Assembly (NCBI GenBank): GCA_002394365.1
Contig: DGTQ01000023.1
Location: forward strand, 1-64,000
From: Prevotellaceae bacterium UBA4332
Lineage (GTDB): Bacteria > Bacteroidota > Bacteroidia > Bacteroidales > Bacteroidaceae
Direction of reading: 5' to 3'
DNA length: 64,000 nucleotides
Below, piece by piece: positions 23,993 through 34,459 of the stretch. Made by a program: the position numbers and the translations under genes. How positions within the stretch are numbered: position 1 is the first letter of the stretch; every line of letters begins with the position of its first letter. The notes beneath the pieces are model-generated. The model did no database searches. It saw nothing but the letters and a program-made list of their open reading frames with translations, and was not told where the DNA came from.

Positions 23993-25495
23993 ATGAAGAT
24001 ATTTACGAGCTCACAGATAAGGGAACTGGACCGATACACCATTGAGCATGAACCGATAAGCAGCATCGACCTCATGGAAAGGGCTGCGGAGGCACTGACG
24101 GCCGAGATAACGAAGCGTTGGAACACAGAGACGCCGATGGTGGCGTTTGCTGGTCCTGGCAACAACGGGGGCGATGCGCTTGCCGTAACACGCTTGTTGC
24201 GCGGCAGGGGCTACAACGTGGTGGCGTACCTCTTTAACGTGAAGGGGAAACTGTCGCCTGACTGTGAGGCTAACAGCGAACGGTTGCGCAAGTGTGGCGA
24301 GGGCATACTGACAGAGGTGACTCGGGAGTTTGAGCCGCCTACGCTAAGCAACGATACGGTAGTGATTGACGGGCTTTTTGGCTCGGGGCTCAACAAGCCT
24401 CTTGGTGGTGGTTTCGCCGCCATGGTGCAGTACATCAACCAGTCTGGAAGCACGGTGGTGAGCATCGACGTGCCTTCGGGTTTGATGACGGAGGACAACA
24501 CTTTTAACGTGAAGCAGAACATCATTCATGCTGACCTCACCCTCACGCTGGGGATGAAGAAGCTGTGCATGATGCTGCCTGAAAACCACGACTTCATAGG
24601 GCAGACAGTGGTGCTCGATATAGGGCTGAGCAAGGAGTTTATTGATGCTACTCCTGCCAGTTTCAGCATACTTGAGGAGAGCTTCGTGCGCTCCCTGCTG
24701 CATGGGCGTAGCGACTTTGCCCACAAGGGCAACATGGGGCACGCACTGCTCATAGCTGGAAAATACGGGATGGCTGGTGCTGCCATTCTTGCCACCAAGG
24801 CTTGCCTGAGGTCTGGTGTGGGCAAGGTGACGGTTCACTCTCCGCTTAACAACAACGACATTCTCCAGATAAGCGTGCCTGAGGCTATCATAAGCCACGA
24901 TATTGACGCAGAGTGTTTTACACAGGCGGTGGACACCAAGCCTTTCAACGCCATAGGCATAGGGCCTGGCATAGGGACAGAGGACAGCACTGCCGTAGCG
25001 CTGATAACACAGATAAGGAACACGCATCTGCCGATGGTGATTGATGCAGACGCACTGAACATTCTCTCCACTCATCGCGCATGGCTGCAGCAGTTGCCTG
25101 AGGGAACAATACTCACCCCTCACCCAAGGGAGCTGGACCGTATATGCGATGCCAAGCCTGCAAATGACTATGACCGACTCATGAAGTCGCGAGACATGGC
25201 ACAGCGTCTGCACGCCTACATTATACTGAAGGGACACCACAGCGCCCTCTGCATGCCTGACGGACAGATAATATTCAACAATACGGGAAACAGCGGTATG
25301 GCAACAGCTGGCTCGGGCGACGTGCTCACTGGCATCATCACCGCCCTGCTCGCACGCGGCTACTCGGCAAAGGATGCTGCGCTGGCTGGCATGTACCTTC
25401 ATGGGCTGGCTGGCGACTATGCTGCACGCTCGCTAGGCGTTGAGAGCCTCATAGCCAGCGACATCATCGACTACCTGCCCAAGGCTTTCAAGTAA
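23993..25495 (+). CDS. nnr: Bifunctional NAD(P)H-hydrate epimerase / ADP-dependent dehydratase
   Basis: The 500-residue protein repairs hydrated NAD(P)H. Residues 1-215 are the YjeF_N epimerase with GPGNNGGDAL and VIDGLFGSGLNKPL. Residues 225-500 are the ribokinase-like dehydratase with GKYGMAGAA, GIGPGIGT, LTPHPRELDR and the terminal ATAGSGDVLTG motif. Fusion of the two activities is usual in bacteria. It is a single gene with its own promoter. Confidence 0.97.
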   Translation: MKIFTSSQIRELDRYTIEHEPISSIDLMERAAEALTAEITKRWNTETPMVAFAGPGNNGGDALAVTRLLRGRGYNVVAYLFNVKGKLSPDCEANSERLRKCGEGILTEVTREFEPPTLSNDTVVIDGLFGSGLNKPLGGGFAAMVQYINQSGSTVVSIDVPSGLMTEDNTFNVKQNIIHADLTLTLGMKKLCMMLPENHDFIGQTVVLDIGLSKEFIDATPASFSILEESFVRSLLHGRSDFAHKGNMGHALLIAGKYGMAGAAILATKACLRSGVGKVTVHSPLNNNDILQISVPEAIISHDIDAECFTQAVDTKPFNAIGIGPGIGTEDSTAVALITQIRNTHLPMVIDADALNILSTHRAWLQQLPEGTILTPHPRELDRICDAKPANDYDRLMKSRDMAQRLHAYIILKGHHSALCMPDGQIIFNNTGNSGMATAGSGDVLTGIITALLARGYSAKDAALAGMYLHGLAGDYAARSLGVESLIASDIIDYLPKAFK

Positions 25496-25596
25496 ATCCG
25501 CGCATACCCGCAACTTGCTCTAAGCATAGCATCCTTACTACAACTTGACTTGAGGTATAGCACCCTTACGGTTTTGCCTTGAGCAGAAAAAAGCAA

Positions 25597-25631
25597 GAGC
25601 TGAGAAAGTATTGTTTCTTCTTTCTCAGCTC
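25597..25631. terminator. Long perfect hairpin between nnr and the TPR gene
   Basis: GAGCTGAGAAAG and CTTTCTCAGCTC pair over 12 bp with an 11-nt T-rich loop. It is placed between convergent genes and is likely to end nnr transcription although the T-run is weak. The rest of the 256-nt gap consists of CTTAACTTTTAAC words. Confidence 0.6.
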
Positions 25632-25751
25632 CTGCATTATATGAGGTCGTGAGGTTTGAGATTTAACTTTTAACTTTTAACTCTTAACTCTTAACATTAA
25701 CCTTAAACCTTACACCCCAAAAGCGAAGCGACCTGAAAACCTGATAGCCTT

Positions 25752-27218
25752 TTATTTCTTAATCTTGTCGAGTGCCTGCTTAGCATTCTCGTTCTCTGGG
25801 TCGAAGAGGAGAATACGACGCCACCATACACGAGCGTCAGCAAGGTTGTGCTTCTGGAAATAAGAGTCTGAACCAAGGTACTGGCACGCCTCCACTATCA
25901 TAGCACGGTCTTGTTCTGTTGGTTCGTCCTTCGCGCTTAAAAAATCATACAGCTTCTCATAGTAAGGACGAGCGAGTCCCTGACTATTGTCTCGATCGAA
26001 ATAAGCATAGCTCCAACGGGCATGGGTGTAGAGCACGTAGTGGATGTTCTCCCAACGAGGGTACTTATTCTCAATCTCTTCATACACCTTGAACATCTTG
26101 CGAATTGTAGCCTGCTTTTCCTCGCCGTTCTCCTCGTTCGCCTTGTCACGATAAATATTGGAGAGCTGGTAGAGCTGGTAAGCGCCGTCGGTGGATGGGT
26201 AAGAATTCATGAAGCGCTCGTACATAGCGATAGCATCATCCCAGCGTCCCTGCTGCTTGCGCTCGTCAACCAGCTTGCGTACTACACGCGTAATCTGACC
26301 ACGCATCTGGGGAGCAAAATAGTCGTTCTTGTCGGCTATGCCTGCCCATGTAGCAAATGCCATGTCTGTATCGTTAAGTCCGAGATAGGTTGAACCCATA
26401 CAGAAGAGGTCGATAGAGTTGAGCGAGTCTGGCTGTGTAGCCTTAAACCATATATCTCCCTGTTGTTTTGCTATCTGATAAGCGCCAGAACGGGTAGCAC
26501 TCCAGAAATACAGACGATTGAAGCCCTTGTTCTTGGGGAAACGCTTGATGCCCTTCTTGGCTATCTCAATAGCCTTCTCATCGTTGTTGCTCCAATAGAG
26601 GTTCTGCGCATACTTGGCAAGCTGGTTCATCGTGAGCTTATCAACATTGACGTTTGCCATAGCCTCAGCAGCATGGGCATCATCACCACGCTTGTTGTAG
26701 AGATTAGCTATCTCAAGGTCAACATTGTATGTTGGCAACACTCTGCGAAGGTCCTCCAGACGTGCCTTAGCCTTTTCTATATCCTTTATTGACATAGCGT
26801 TGGCATAGTGTATATAACCATCTGGGTTGAGTGAATCACAACGAATTGCTTTATCATAAAAGATGCAGGCAGAGTCAACAGCCCACTCTGCATACATGTC
26901 ACCATGAAGTATGTAGGCTGGAGCATAAGTGGAATCTGCCTTATACGCCTTAGCGAGATATTCGCGGGTTGTCTCGCGCTGGTTGTTACGATAGTATGCC
27001 CTGCCAAGCGCAGTCTGCATGGCTGCACTCTTCTTAAAGCGTGCAGAAATCTCCTTTGCTATGGTGTCAGCATTGGTTGACTGATGATGGATGAGCAACG
27101 CCATAGCTGCCTGCACAGCATCAGGGTCCTTGTAGTCGTAGGCGCTTACCGAATTGACAATTGAAAATTGACAATTGAAAAATATGATTAGTGTTGCAAT
27201 AATTAGTTTTCTTGTCAT
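25752..27218 (-). CDS. Periplasmic tetratricopeptide (TPR) protein of the fimbrial operon
   Basis: The 488-residue protein has a signal peptide ending VSAYD. Many TPR-like helical pairs follow from about 40 to 480 (for example AYYRNNQRETTREYLAKAYKADSTYAPAY and the last LLFDPENENAKQALDKIKK, about 34 residues apart). TPR arrays bind partner proteins. It is the last gene in a ten-gene same-strand run with fimbrillins and outer-membrane barrels, so a scaffold or assembly role in the periplasm is inferred. The signal-peptide codons are a TTTTCAATTGTCAA repeat typical of the gaps. Confidence 0.85.
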   Translation of the reverse strand: MTRKLIIATLIIFFNCQFSIVNSVSAYDYKDPDAVQAAMALLIHHQSTNADTIAKEISARFKKSAAMQTALGRAYYRNNQRETTREYLAKAYKADSTYAPAYILHGDMYAEWAVDSACIFYDKAIRCDSLNPDGYIHYANAMSIKDIEKAKARLEDLRRVLPTYNVDLEIANLYNKRGDDAHAAEAMANVNVDKLTMNQLAKYAQNLYWSNNDEKAIEIAKKGIKRFPKNKGFNRLYFWSATRSGAYQIAKQQGDIWFKATQPDSLNSIDLFCMGSTYLGLNDTDMAFATWAGIADKNDYFAPQMRGQITRVVRKLVDERKQQGRWDDAIAMYERFMNSYPSTDGAYQLYQLSNIYRDKANEENGEEKQATIRKMFKVYEEIENKYPRWENIHYVLYTHARWSYAYFDRDNSQGLARPYYEKLYDFLSAKDEPTEQDRAMIVEACQYLGSDSYFQKHNLADARVWWRRILLFDPENENAKQALDKIKK

Positions 27219-27267
27219 ACCTTTTAACTCTTAACCTTTAACTCTTAACCTTTAACTCTCAACTCGC

Positions 27268-29538
27268 TTAGCGATGGCGACGCTTCTCATAACGTGCACG
27301 ACGCTTGTCGAACTTCTTCTGCTGTTTCTCCTGCCATGCGCGAGTCTTCTCAATCTGCTTGTTGGACCACTCCCTCTGATGACGCAGACGACGAGCTTTT
27401 GACTTCTCTGGGTTGAGACGGAACTTGCCCACCTTATACTGCACACCGAGATTGATAGTCTCGTAGAAACGGAACTTACCTATGCCTACAGTGTTAGAAC
27501 CTACAAGATCGTTCTTGGTGTTGAGAAGGTAGATGGTAGGAGTAAGGAAAATAGAGAAGCCCTTACCTACATAGGCAGTGAGTTTAAGACCAGCGTTTGC
27601 GCCAATCATTACGTTTTTATTCTCCTTAAACTTTGCCTGTACGTTCCTGCCTGTATAGTCATTTATACCTGCATAGGTAGCCTTTTGTTCAACCAAGTAG
27701 CCTACAGCTGGGCCGAGAAATCCTTCGAGTTCGAATTTGCGACCACGCAAACGACCTGAACAGAGGTTTGTGAGACTCACCTCATAGTTGAGAGAGCCTA
27801 TGAGCAGACGATTCTGCACCTTGAACAAGCCACTGTTGTTATCGCGCAGAGAACTTCCGTCAACAGTATAGTCAAGCAAATGATTGTTGTTGAGGTTAAG
27901 CAAGTCTGCATGGAAACGAACAGAGTGGAGGTGGTTGAAACGATATTCAGCAAACACCATTCCGTTCCAGTTTAGTCCACCACCTGCGTAATAAGCGTTA
28001 CGTTTCTGCAGGAGACTCAAACCACCAGCCACACCAATGCGTGTACCACGAATATTGCGATAGGTGTAGTTCTGAGTGTGGTCCATCTCATAGAGATCAT
28101 GGAACTTCTCAGAACGTATCATCATGGTGAGACCTATGTTTACACCAAAACTATTCTCGCCATACTTCTGGCGCATTTTGACGTTATTGTAAGGTACTGT
28201 ATATACATTGTAAGTATAGCGCGGCTCTATAAAGGCGTGAAGGTCTTCACTAAGTTTACCCCACAAATGGAGACCTACACCATAGGCCTCGCTGCGGACA
28301 CGAGTCTTGTCGTCATTAGGCTTATACTGAGTAAGCATACCATACTCTGCACCAAAGGCGAGGTAGGCACCCATAGGGGCATCCCACTTGAACGAGCGCA
28401 TGAAACCAAACGGATTGAGGAGTGCCTCGATACGTCCGCTTATGTAGTGCTTGTTATATGATGTGGGGTAATTGCTCGACTCCACCACTGTACGCTCAAC
28501 ATTCTCCTCATACCATTTAGTAGAACGACTGATAGCAGAAAGACGGAAACCCATAACTGGAGAGAGCCATCTACCAGCGCTAAGCGTAACCTGATGTCCC
28601 ATTGTCTTGCTATTGCTGAGATAGTCAGAAGAAGACATCACTGGACCCATTGCTGCTTCTACAAACCATGGTGTACGCCATTTTTCAAGAGTTGAAGGCG
28701 TAACCATACGATCATCTGCCATGCGTGACTGGAGCAGCTTCAATCGCGCCTCCTTTGACAGATTATCTACGAAAAAAAAGGAGTAGTTTACATTGACTCC
28801 ATAAAATATGTCATAGCCATGCCAGTTGCGAGTGCCCGATAAATCCATCTTGTCGGAACCTATGCCTACGTAAGGCTCAAGGTTGATAGTACCGAGTGGA
28901 CCAGTAAAGCACTTGAGTTGCACTCCGAAATGAGCCTCTGGTGCTAACTGTTTCTCGCTATCTTTCATCCACGTATAGTTTCCTCCCACACCAAACATGA
29001 GCGATGTCTCCACACGACGAGCTGGGTTATAGCCAAAGAACTGTGTAGAAAGGTTAAACAGGTAATCGAGTTTTGCTGATGCCTGCGCCAACCACAATTC
29101 CTTATACTGCTGGTAACCCCAACCACCACCGAGCGACAGACGAAGAGCATGACGCTTAGTAAACTGCTTGCCCACATGGATATTGAGCTGCGTCATAGTC
29201 TTGAAACGATAATCATCGTTCTGTGGCACAATCTTAGAGAATCCTATACCAGCACCTACATAGAGGTGGTCGTACCAATGCTTCTCAAAGGTATGATGAG
29301 AAGGTGAATAACGATCGTTAAGCACATATTCCTTAAGGTCTATCTGGTCGGTCTTGTACTTTGCCATATTACGACGTGGCAACTGCACAGTGTCACGGAT
29401 AGCCTGCAATTCTTCCTCGTCAAGCGTGTCAAGCGGATCTATATCCTGCTGACGCATGCCTTGAGCAGAAGCCTCCCCTGCTGACAAAGTCATAAGGAGC
29501 AACAGAAAGGTGCATACTATGTTATTGGATATTTTCAT
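27268..29538 (-). CDS. Outer-membrane protein with two barrel-like halves and a basic C-terminal tail
   Basis: The 756-residue protein has a signal peptide (residues 1-25, ending ASAQ). An N-terminal linker is followed by two consecutive barrel-like regions (about 85-270 and 290-710) rich in alternating aromatic/glycine strands such as LYVGAGIGFSKI and RIGVAGGLSLLQ. Both halves contain strands of the DUF3575/OMP type, but I cannot name a family for the whole. The last 45 residues are highly basic and helical (RRLRHQREWSNKQIEKTRAW... to RRARYEKRRHR), so the tail probably faces the periplasm and peptidoglycan. Its neighbours are an OmpA-domain protein (86 nt upstream) and the TPR protein. Confidence 0.75.
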   Translation of the reverse strand: MKISNNIVCTFLLLLMTLSAGEASAQGMRQQDIDPLDTLDEEELQAIRDTVQLPRRNMAKYKTDQIDLKEYVLNDRYSPSHHTFEKHWYDHLYVGAGIGFSKIVPQNDDYRFKTMTQLNIHVGKQFTKRHALRLSLGGGWGYQQYKELWLAQASAKLDYLFNLSTQFFGYNPARRVETSLMFGVGGNYTWMKDSEKQLAPEAHFGVQLKCFTGPLGTINLEPYVGIGSDKMDLSGTRNWHGYDIFYGVNVNYSFFFVDNLSKEARLKLLQSRMADDRMVTPSTLEKWRTPWFVEAAMGPVMSSSDYLSNSKTMGHQVTLSAGRWLSPVMGFRLSAISRSTKWYEENVERTVVESSNYPTSYNKHYISGRIEALLNPFGFMRSFKWDAPMGAYLAFGAEYGMLTQYKPNDDKTRVRSEAYGVGLHLWGKLSEDLHAFIEPRYTYNVYTVPYNNVKMRQKYGENSFGVNIGLTMMIRSEKFHDLYEMDHTQNYTYRNIRGTRIGVAGGLSLLQKRNAYYAGGGLNWNGMVFAEYRFNHLHSVRFHADLLNLNNNHLLDYTVDGSSLRDNNSGLFKVQNRLLIGSLNYEVSLTNLCSGRLRGRKFELEGFLGPAVGYLVEQKATYAGINDYTGRNVQAKFKENKNVMIGANAGLKLTAYVGKGFSIFLTPTIYLLNTKNDLVGSNTVGIGKFRFYETINLGVQYKVGKFRLNPEKSKARRLRHQREWSNKQIEKTRAWQEKQQKKFDKRRARYEKRRHR

Positions 29539-29624
29539 TTATTGTTATTTCGTTATATCGTTATTACGTTATATCGTATTGTCGTATTCTCGTATTCTCG
29601 TTATGTAGAAATATCAGAATTTCA

Positions 29625-32261
29625 CTATTTCGAAGGGGTGGTTGCGGGAGTGTCAGTCGTTGTCGAAGATGCTGGGGCTTCTGTAGTGTTAACACCACCG
29701 ATAGCGTCAACAGCTGTCTCACCGTTTTCATCTATGTCATCATCGCCACCACTCAACTCAAGCACATCTTCGTTCTGATTCTGACGTGCTTCTTCCGAGA
29801 GCACTACAAGACGTGAGAAGATATCACGATACTTCTGCTTCTTGCGCTTGCTCCACTTGTATTTCTCGCGCAACTCATCACTTATCTGACCGTCATTGAA
29901 ATATAACCACTTATATGATGGCTCCAACTCGAATGAATGGTTAAAGAAGGCGAGATAATTAGGAATGTAGTCTGGTTTATGGCGGTCATTAATACGCTTC
30001 TCCTCATTATCTGCTTCAAGGATGCCACGCAGATACCACTTCTTAGGATTCTCATCATCCATCTCATTCACGAGACCAAGACAAACTGTGTAAGGAACAT
30101 TGAGAATGTCGCGTGCCTCCGTGTAGATTACAGCTTTGTTATCTGGGGCACATGATATTACAAAGTTCATTGCATCAAGCACCTCCTTCTCTTCTTCTGG
30201 TGAAAGTTGGTGTGTTGCATATTTTACAAAGCCCTCCTTGAAAGTGATATATTTCTTAAGGCGCTCTACCTTCTCATCCTTGTCATTACCAAACCAATAG
30301 TCGCAGAAACTGAGTGCACTATCACGCTCCTCCTGCTGGAAATAAGTAATAATCTGGTTGATAAGAATCTCACGACGATTCTTCTGCGCTTTATCATTCA
30401 TCTCACGTGTTGTTACTGCACGTAAGCGCTTATTTATGAATGGGTCGAGCACACGTGAGTCAGGCTTACCTTGCTTCTGGTTGAGCATAGCCATACGGTT
30501 TGCAACATACATGGAGAACTTTATCTGCTCATAACCACCACGCTGTGTTACATGGCGATAGGCAAGCATAGTCAAAGTGTCCTGCTCAAGAGAGTCGGTT
30601 ATGCAATTGAAAAGGTTGTAATAGTCACCATCTGAGAGATCCTTGCCTTTACCCTGAAGGAGATCATGCTTACGGGCATAGTAAGCAGCAGTTACCTCAG
30701 CTGCATCCATAACATGCTCACGTTCATAACGGTATGTGACACGCATCATACGCAGTTTTTCGAGGATAGGGACAATGAAAGCGTCATATCCATCCATTTG
30801 AGCTATCTCTGCATCGCCGCCATAGCCACCTGCTCCCATCTTAGCACGAACCTGATCTGCAAGACCTGTGTTGCCTGTCATCTCCAGTTCGTTTGCCACG
30901 TCTTCCCATGTGCACACACGAGGTACTGCTGTATGGAAAGCAATATCTACATTACCAAGATATTGACGAACCTTTGCCACTGCCACACGAGTACGCTCTG
31001 CAGCAAGTCGGCGGTTGGCTTCAAGTCCTCCTTCTGGTGATGACGTAGCAGCAACGTTAACCTCCATAAGGGTTTCACCATAAGAACGAAGCTCTTTGAC
31101 GAGTTCTCTAAGTTGAACCTGGTTGATAGAGTCACTGGTAAGTTCTGATTTACCCACAACGAACTTCAACCTGAGGTCTTGGTTCTTTGTATCATAGTTA
31201 CTCTCGGCATCCACGCGGAATTCGTCTATATTCATCTTAGCCGAGGCAAGTCCCAAGTCGAGGAACTTGAAAATATTCTTAGAATTACAAGAACCTGTAG
31301 CTGCAGTACGGTTGAAGTAAATATGGTTGAGATCTGCTATTTGTACAGTGTAAGGTATCTTGTAAGTCTTTTTACGATTTGGCTTCTGATAAACAAGAGT
31401 CGTATCAAGATACACTTTCTCATCAGAATACATAGGCTTGTCAACGTATGCATAAGCTACCTTATCATACTTCATATAATTGAACAGCATGCGCTTATTC
31501 TGCGTCTTGTGGTAGTCAGGACCTTCCATCACAAGACCATTGACATAGTCAACAGTATCCTCTGTAAGACAATCTACTGCAGCTGGCTGTACGATAAGAC
31601 GTGCTTTCTCATTGCCATAACCAGCAGGAAGTTCGAGGTGTATCTTGAAATACATATTCTTGCCGTCATCAATGGCAGGAGCTGCAGTAATGCTAATAGT
31701 ATCACGGTTTACACCGAGGACATCAACATTACTAATGCTATGCGAACCCTGATCCATCTTCGTCTTAAAGATTTGCTCATACTCTGTCTGTCCAGCCTTA
31801 AGCGTGATGACAGCCATACGGGCATCCTCGATGGTCAACTCGTCATCAGGAATATAAGAGCACACGAGAATAGCCATATCAGGATATGCATGCACCTTAA
31901 ATTCGCCATTACCACGTGACTGACGGAATTTCACCTTCTGTTTTGTACAAGCATCATCCCACGCCGTAAGCACGATAGCACCCTTGTCACCTCTCTGAAG
32001 GACCAGGGCTTCTTGCAAGGCATCCATCACAACACTTGCCTTATGCTCTGTTTTGAACACGGCATACTGTACTGGACGATACTCTTTCGTTCCTGCAGTC
32101 TCGAAGACCACGCTAACGGCTGCATCAATAGCTTCATTCTGTGCTGAAACATAGTTGCAACCCAATGTGATGAACAAAAGGCACATAACTCCTCTTCCAA
32201 ACTGTTCAAGAGAAGAGGATGCTTTACGCAAATTGCTTATTATTCTGTTGGATATTTTCAT
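29625..32261 (-). CDS. Large OmpA-domain protein of the fimbrial operon (DUF3868-like)
   Basis: The protein has 878 residues with an unusually long N-terminus (about 40 residues) before YVSAQ. Residues 45-340 are beta-rich. About 350-455 is an OmpA-like peptidoglycan-binding region (RLKFVVGKSELTSDSINQ followed by VNVAATSSPEGGLEANRRLAAERT). About 460-830 is helical and partly TPR-like. The C-terminus is acidic and then Thr/Ala/Pro-rich. OmpA-domain proteins of this size accompany DUF3575 and fimbrillin genes in other Bacteroidales loci, where they are annotated DUF3868. It is likely an anchor between fimbria, outer membrane and cell wall. Confidence 0.8.
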   Translation of the reverse strand: MKISNRIISNLRKASSSLEQFGRGVMCLLFITLGCNYVSAQNEAIDAAVSVVFETAGTKEYRPVQYAVFKTEHKASVVMDALQEALVLQRGDKGAIVLTAWDDACTKQKVKFRQSRGNGEFKVHAYPDMAILVCSYIPDDELTIEDARMAVITLKAGQTEYEQIFKTKMDQGSHSISNVDVLGVNRDTISITAAPAIDDGKNMYFKIHLELPAGYGNEKARLIVQPAAVDCLTEDTVDYVNGLVMEGPDYHKTQNKRMLFNYMKYDKVAYAYVDKPMYSDEKVYLDTTLVYQKPNRKKTYKIPYTVQIADLNHIYFNRTAATGSCNSKNIFKFLDLGLASAKMNIDEFRVDAESNYDTKNQDLRLKFVVGKSELTSDSINQVQLRELVKELRSYGETLMEVNVAATSSPEGGLEANRRLAAERTRVAVAKVRQYLGNVDIAFHTAVPRVCTWEDVANELEMTGNTGLADQVRAKMGAGGYGGDAEIAQMDGYDAFIVPILEKLRMMRVTYRYEREHVMDAAEVTAAYYARKHDLLQGKGKDLSDGDYYNLFNCITDSLEQDTLTMLAYRHVTQRGGYEQIKFSMYVANRMAMLNQKQGKPDSRVLDPFINKRLRAVTTREMNDKAQKNRREILINQIITYFQQEERDSALSFCDYWFGNDKDEKVERLKKYITFKEGFVKYATHQLSPEEEKEVLDAMNFVISCAPDNKAVIYTEARDILNVPYTVCLGLVNEMDDENPKKWYLRGILEADNEEKRINDRHKPDYIPNYLAFFNHSFELEPSYKWLYFNDGQISDELREKYKWSKRKKQKYRDIFSRLVVLSEEARQNQNEDVLELSGGDDDIDENGETAVDAIGGVNTTEAPASSTTTDTPATTPSK

Positions 32262-32280
32262 TATCTTACTCTTTATACCA

Positions 32281-32847
32281 CTACTTTAATATGTAAGCTA
32301 CGGATATACCTATGCGCAACGGCATCAGCAGAGAACCGTGGGCATTAGCATAAGGATAGCCGTCCTTATTTGTGTAGTGATTGTCATAGTCATCGCCTAC
32401 AAAGTACTCCTTTTGATGGTAGAAAACAAGACCAAGACTGGTGTGGAAATCGATAAGAAGTCTCTGTGTAACAGGCCATACATAGCCGTAAGAAAGACCT
32501 AAGCCACCAGCATCACCGTCATACACCTTGTCAGCAAGATGTGAGAACTTATAGGAGGCAAGCAGTCCCACAGCACCAAAGTAATGGTGGAACATAGGAC
32601 GACCAGAGATATAGACACGCCATTCTGGCTGAACAGCGGCTATACGCATATCCTTTCCCAACATATTAGCCGCATAGAGACCATTGATGTTGAGTGTAGA
32701 TTTCTTGCCTAAGGTAAGTTCCACGCCAAGTGATGGTGCCATGATAGCATCCATTGCAACGTCGGTGTTCACCGCTATCATCTGGGCAGATGACTTAGCG
32801 GCAAACATCATTATCGTTGCTATTATGAGCAGGAATTTATTCCTCAT
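32281..32847 (-). CDS. DUF3575-family outer-membrane protein
   Basis: The 188-residue protein has a signal peptide ending SSAQ. A small barrel follows, with VNTDVAMDAIMAPSLGVELTLGKKSTLNING, VQPEWRVYISGRPMFHHYFG and a terminal RIGISVAYILK. These are the recurring features of DUF3575, a family commonly found in Bacteroidales fimbrial loci. It lies 19 nt upstream of the OmpA-domain gene and 76 nt downstream of the last fimbrillin. Confidence 0.85.
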   Translation of the reverse strand: MRNKFLLIIATIMMFAAKSSAQMIAVNTDVAMDAIMAPSLGVELTLGKKSTLNINGLYAANMLGKDMRIAAVQPEWRVYISGRPMFHHYFGAVGLLASYKFSHLADKVYDGDAGGLGLSYGYVWPVTQRLLIDFHTSLGLVFYHQKEYFVGDDYDNHYTNKDGYPYANAHGSLLMPLRIGISVAYILK

Positions 32848-32923
32848 ATTTATAGTTACAGGTTTTTCAGGAATATGAAATAACTATTGTATTGTGAGTA
32901 CACTATTTTGTTTTGTACTGTAA

Positions 32924-34405
32924 TCAGTGAACAGGGATAGTATGATCGCCTTCTGTTACAAATGGATACTTCTGCCAATTCTCCTCTGTTGGCTCTATTT
33001 CCTCCCAAGCATCAAGAGTAGCATCAAGCTTCAATGGCTCAAGGTTCCATATCTTGAGAATGAGTCGGTATATTTTACCCTCTTCAAAGCTATTCTTAGT
33101 CTTGAGAGAGAGAGGAACAGCTATTGTCTTTTCAACACCTTCTGGATTATCATTATAGTCAGTCAGTTTCAAACTGAGGTTATAATTACTTGCTATGGCA
33201 GCAGGAAGGATAACATATGCATCCTCACCGTTATTCTGCACTGGCACACGTACTGGCTTTCCATCATCGCCAGCTATTGGTGTAGCGGAACCAGCAATCT
33301 CGAGTGAAGTTGTCTCTGAAGATGGTGTTACCTTGCCCTCGTTGGCAGCACCACTTAGGTCAGCCACAACGAGTTCTACGCTCTCAGGGGCATTGTCAAT
33401 GACAAGGCCAGACACTTTTGTTTTATAAGCACGTGCATAGTTCTGATCTCCCACTGCATAGTCAATAGGAGTACCACCTGCTACTACATCGAACTTCAAC
33501 ATAATCATCTTGTGCTTGAATTTCATCGTAGGAGCAAGAGCCTCGTCAGTTCCGTCTGTTGTACGGAATGGAGAAAAACGGAAGAACTTTGCAGAATAGC
33601 CATACTGGGTGAAATCGGTTACCTCTTTGCCGTCATAGGTAATACCTGTTGCCTCACCTGGGGTAAACCATTTTATCTTGGTGTCCTTAACATCTTCCTG
33701 AGTGTAAGAAGCACGTCCCCACAAAACCTCATCTTGACCTGTTACAGGAATTGTAACTGTAAGCTTTGTTTTGTTGACCTTAGCGTTCTGATCAGACAGC
33801 GACTGTAATGGATAGTAGCCATAGAGATTATAGCTGCAGTAGTTGCCTACTGGATAATAAGGTTGCTCTCCGATGAAAGCGATAGAAGAAGTTACGCCAT
33901 CAGCAAGGTTATCCGTTTCAGCACCACTTGCATCATACATCTTTACGTTTGCAGCCTGGTTCCATACTGGTGCAGACCACTGATCTACGTAATTACCAAT
34001 ATTAGTAATTTCTACAGATTTTCCATGATTAGCCCAGTTTACGTATTCCCATGTTACATCAGAGTATTCATTATCAGGGATGATACCTTTGGCAAGCATG
34101 AAGATACCCATCTTCTGGTCTGTTACTGAGAAGGCCTTGGTTGTCTCGTTAGAGTTAATAGCACCAGACTTAGATGCTATGCCTGAGAACGCGAAGTCTG
34201 ATGACTCACTTGTGTTGATTTCTATTTCACCTGATGTTTGAGTGGCGCCCGCACCGATGGTGACAGGAACTTCACTTGCTACACCTGTTCCGAAATCAAG
34301 ACGATCCTTCTTGGCTTGATCATAGAAAGAATCTTCTGAAGTACACGCTGCAAGCAGAGAAGCAGCAAAAGCACCGTAAACGATTTTTTGAATAGTCTTA
34401 TTCAT
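32924..34405 (-). CDS. Fimbrillin-family lipoprotein (paralogue 4)
   Basis: The 493-residue protein has the lipobox LLAACT (C21). The middle part FRFSPFRTTDGTDEALAP followed by KFKHKMIMLKFDV is the conserved core of Mfa-like fimbrillins, and IYRLILKIWNLEPLKLDATLDAWEE is the typical C-terminal strand region. Subunits of this type are lipidated, exported and polymerised after protease processing and strand exchange. It shares the DGTD-AL-P motif with paralogue 3 and is closest to it. Confidence 0.88.
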   Translation of the reverse strand: MNKTIQKIVYGAFAASLLAACTSEDSFYDQAKKDRLDFGTGVASEVPVTIGAGATQTSGEIEINTSESSDFAFSGIASKSGAINSNETTKAFSVTDQKMGIFMLAKGIIPDNEYSDVTWEYVNWANHGKSVEITNIGNYVDQWSAPVWNQAANVKMYDASGAETDNLADGVTSSIAFIGEQPYYPVGNYCSYNLYGYYPLQSLSDQNAKVNKTKLTVTIPVTGQDEVLWGRASYTQEDVKDTKIKWFTPGEATGITYDGKEVTDFTQYGYSAKFFRFSPFRTTDGTDEALAPTMKFKHKMIMLKFDVVAGGTPIDYAVGDQNYARAYKTKVSGLVIDNAPESVELVVADLSGAANEGKVTPSSETTSLEIAGSATPIAGDDGKPVRVPVQNNGEDAYVILPAAIASNYNLSLKLTDYNDNPEGVEKTIAVPLSLKTKNSFEEGKIYRLILKIWNLEPLKLDATLDAWEEIEPTEENWQKYPFVTEGDHTIPVH

Positions 34406-34459
34406 ATCCTTATAGTTTTATTTTGTTTTTATCTTGTGTTGTATTTGTAATGTGTAATT

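Noticed and set aside
24344..25402. Long minus-strand frame (352 codons)
   Set aside because: It lies antisense within nnr and has no family features.
31179..31919. 246-codon plus-strand frame
   Set aside because: It is antisense to the OmpA-domain gene; no homology features.
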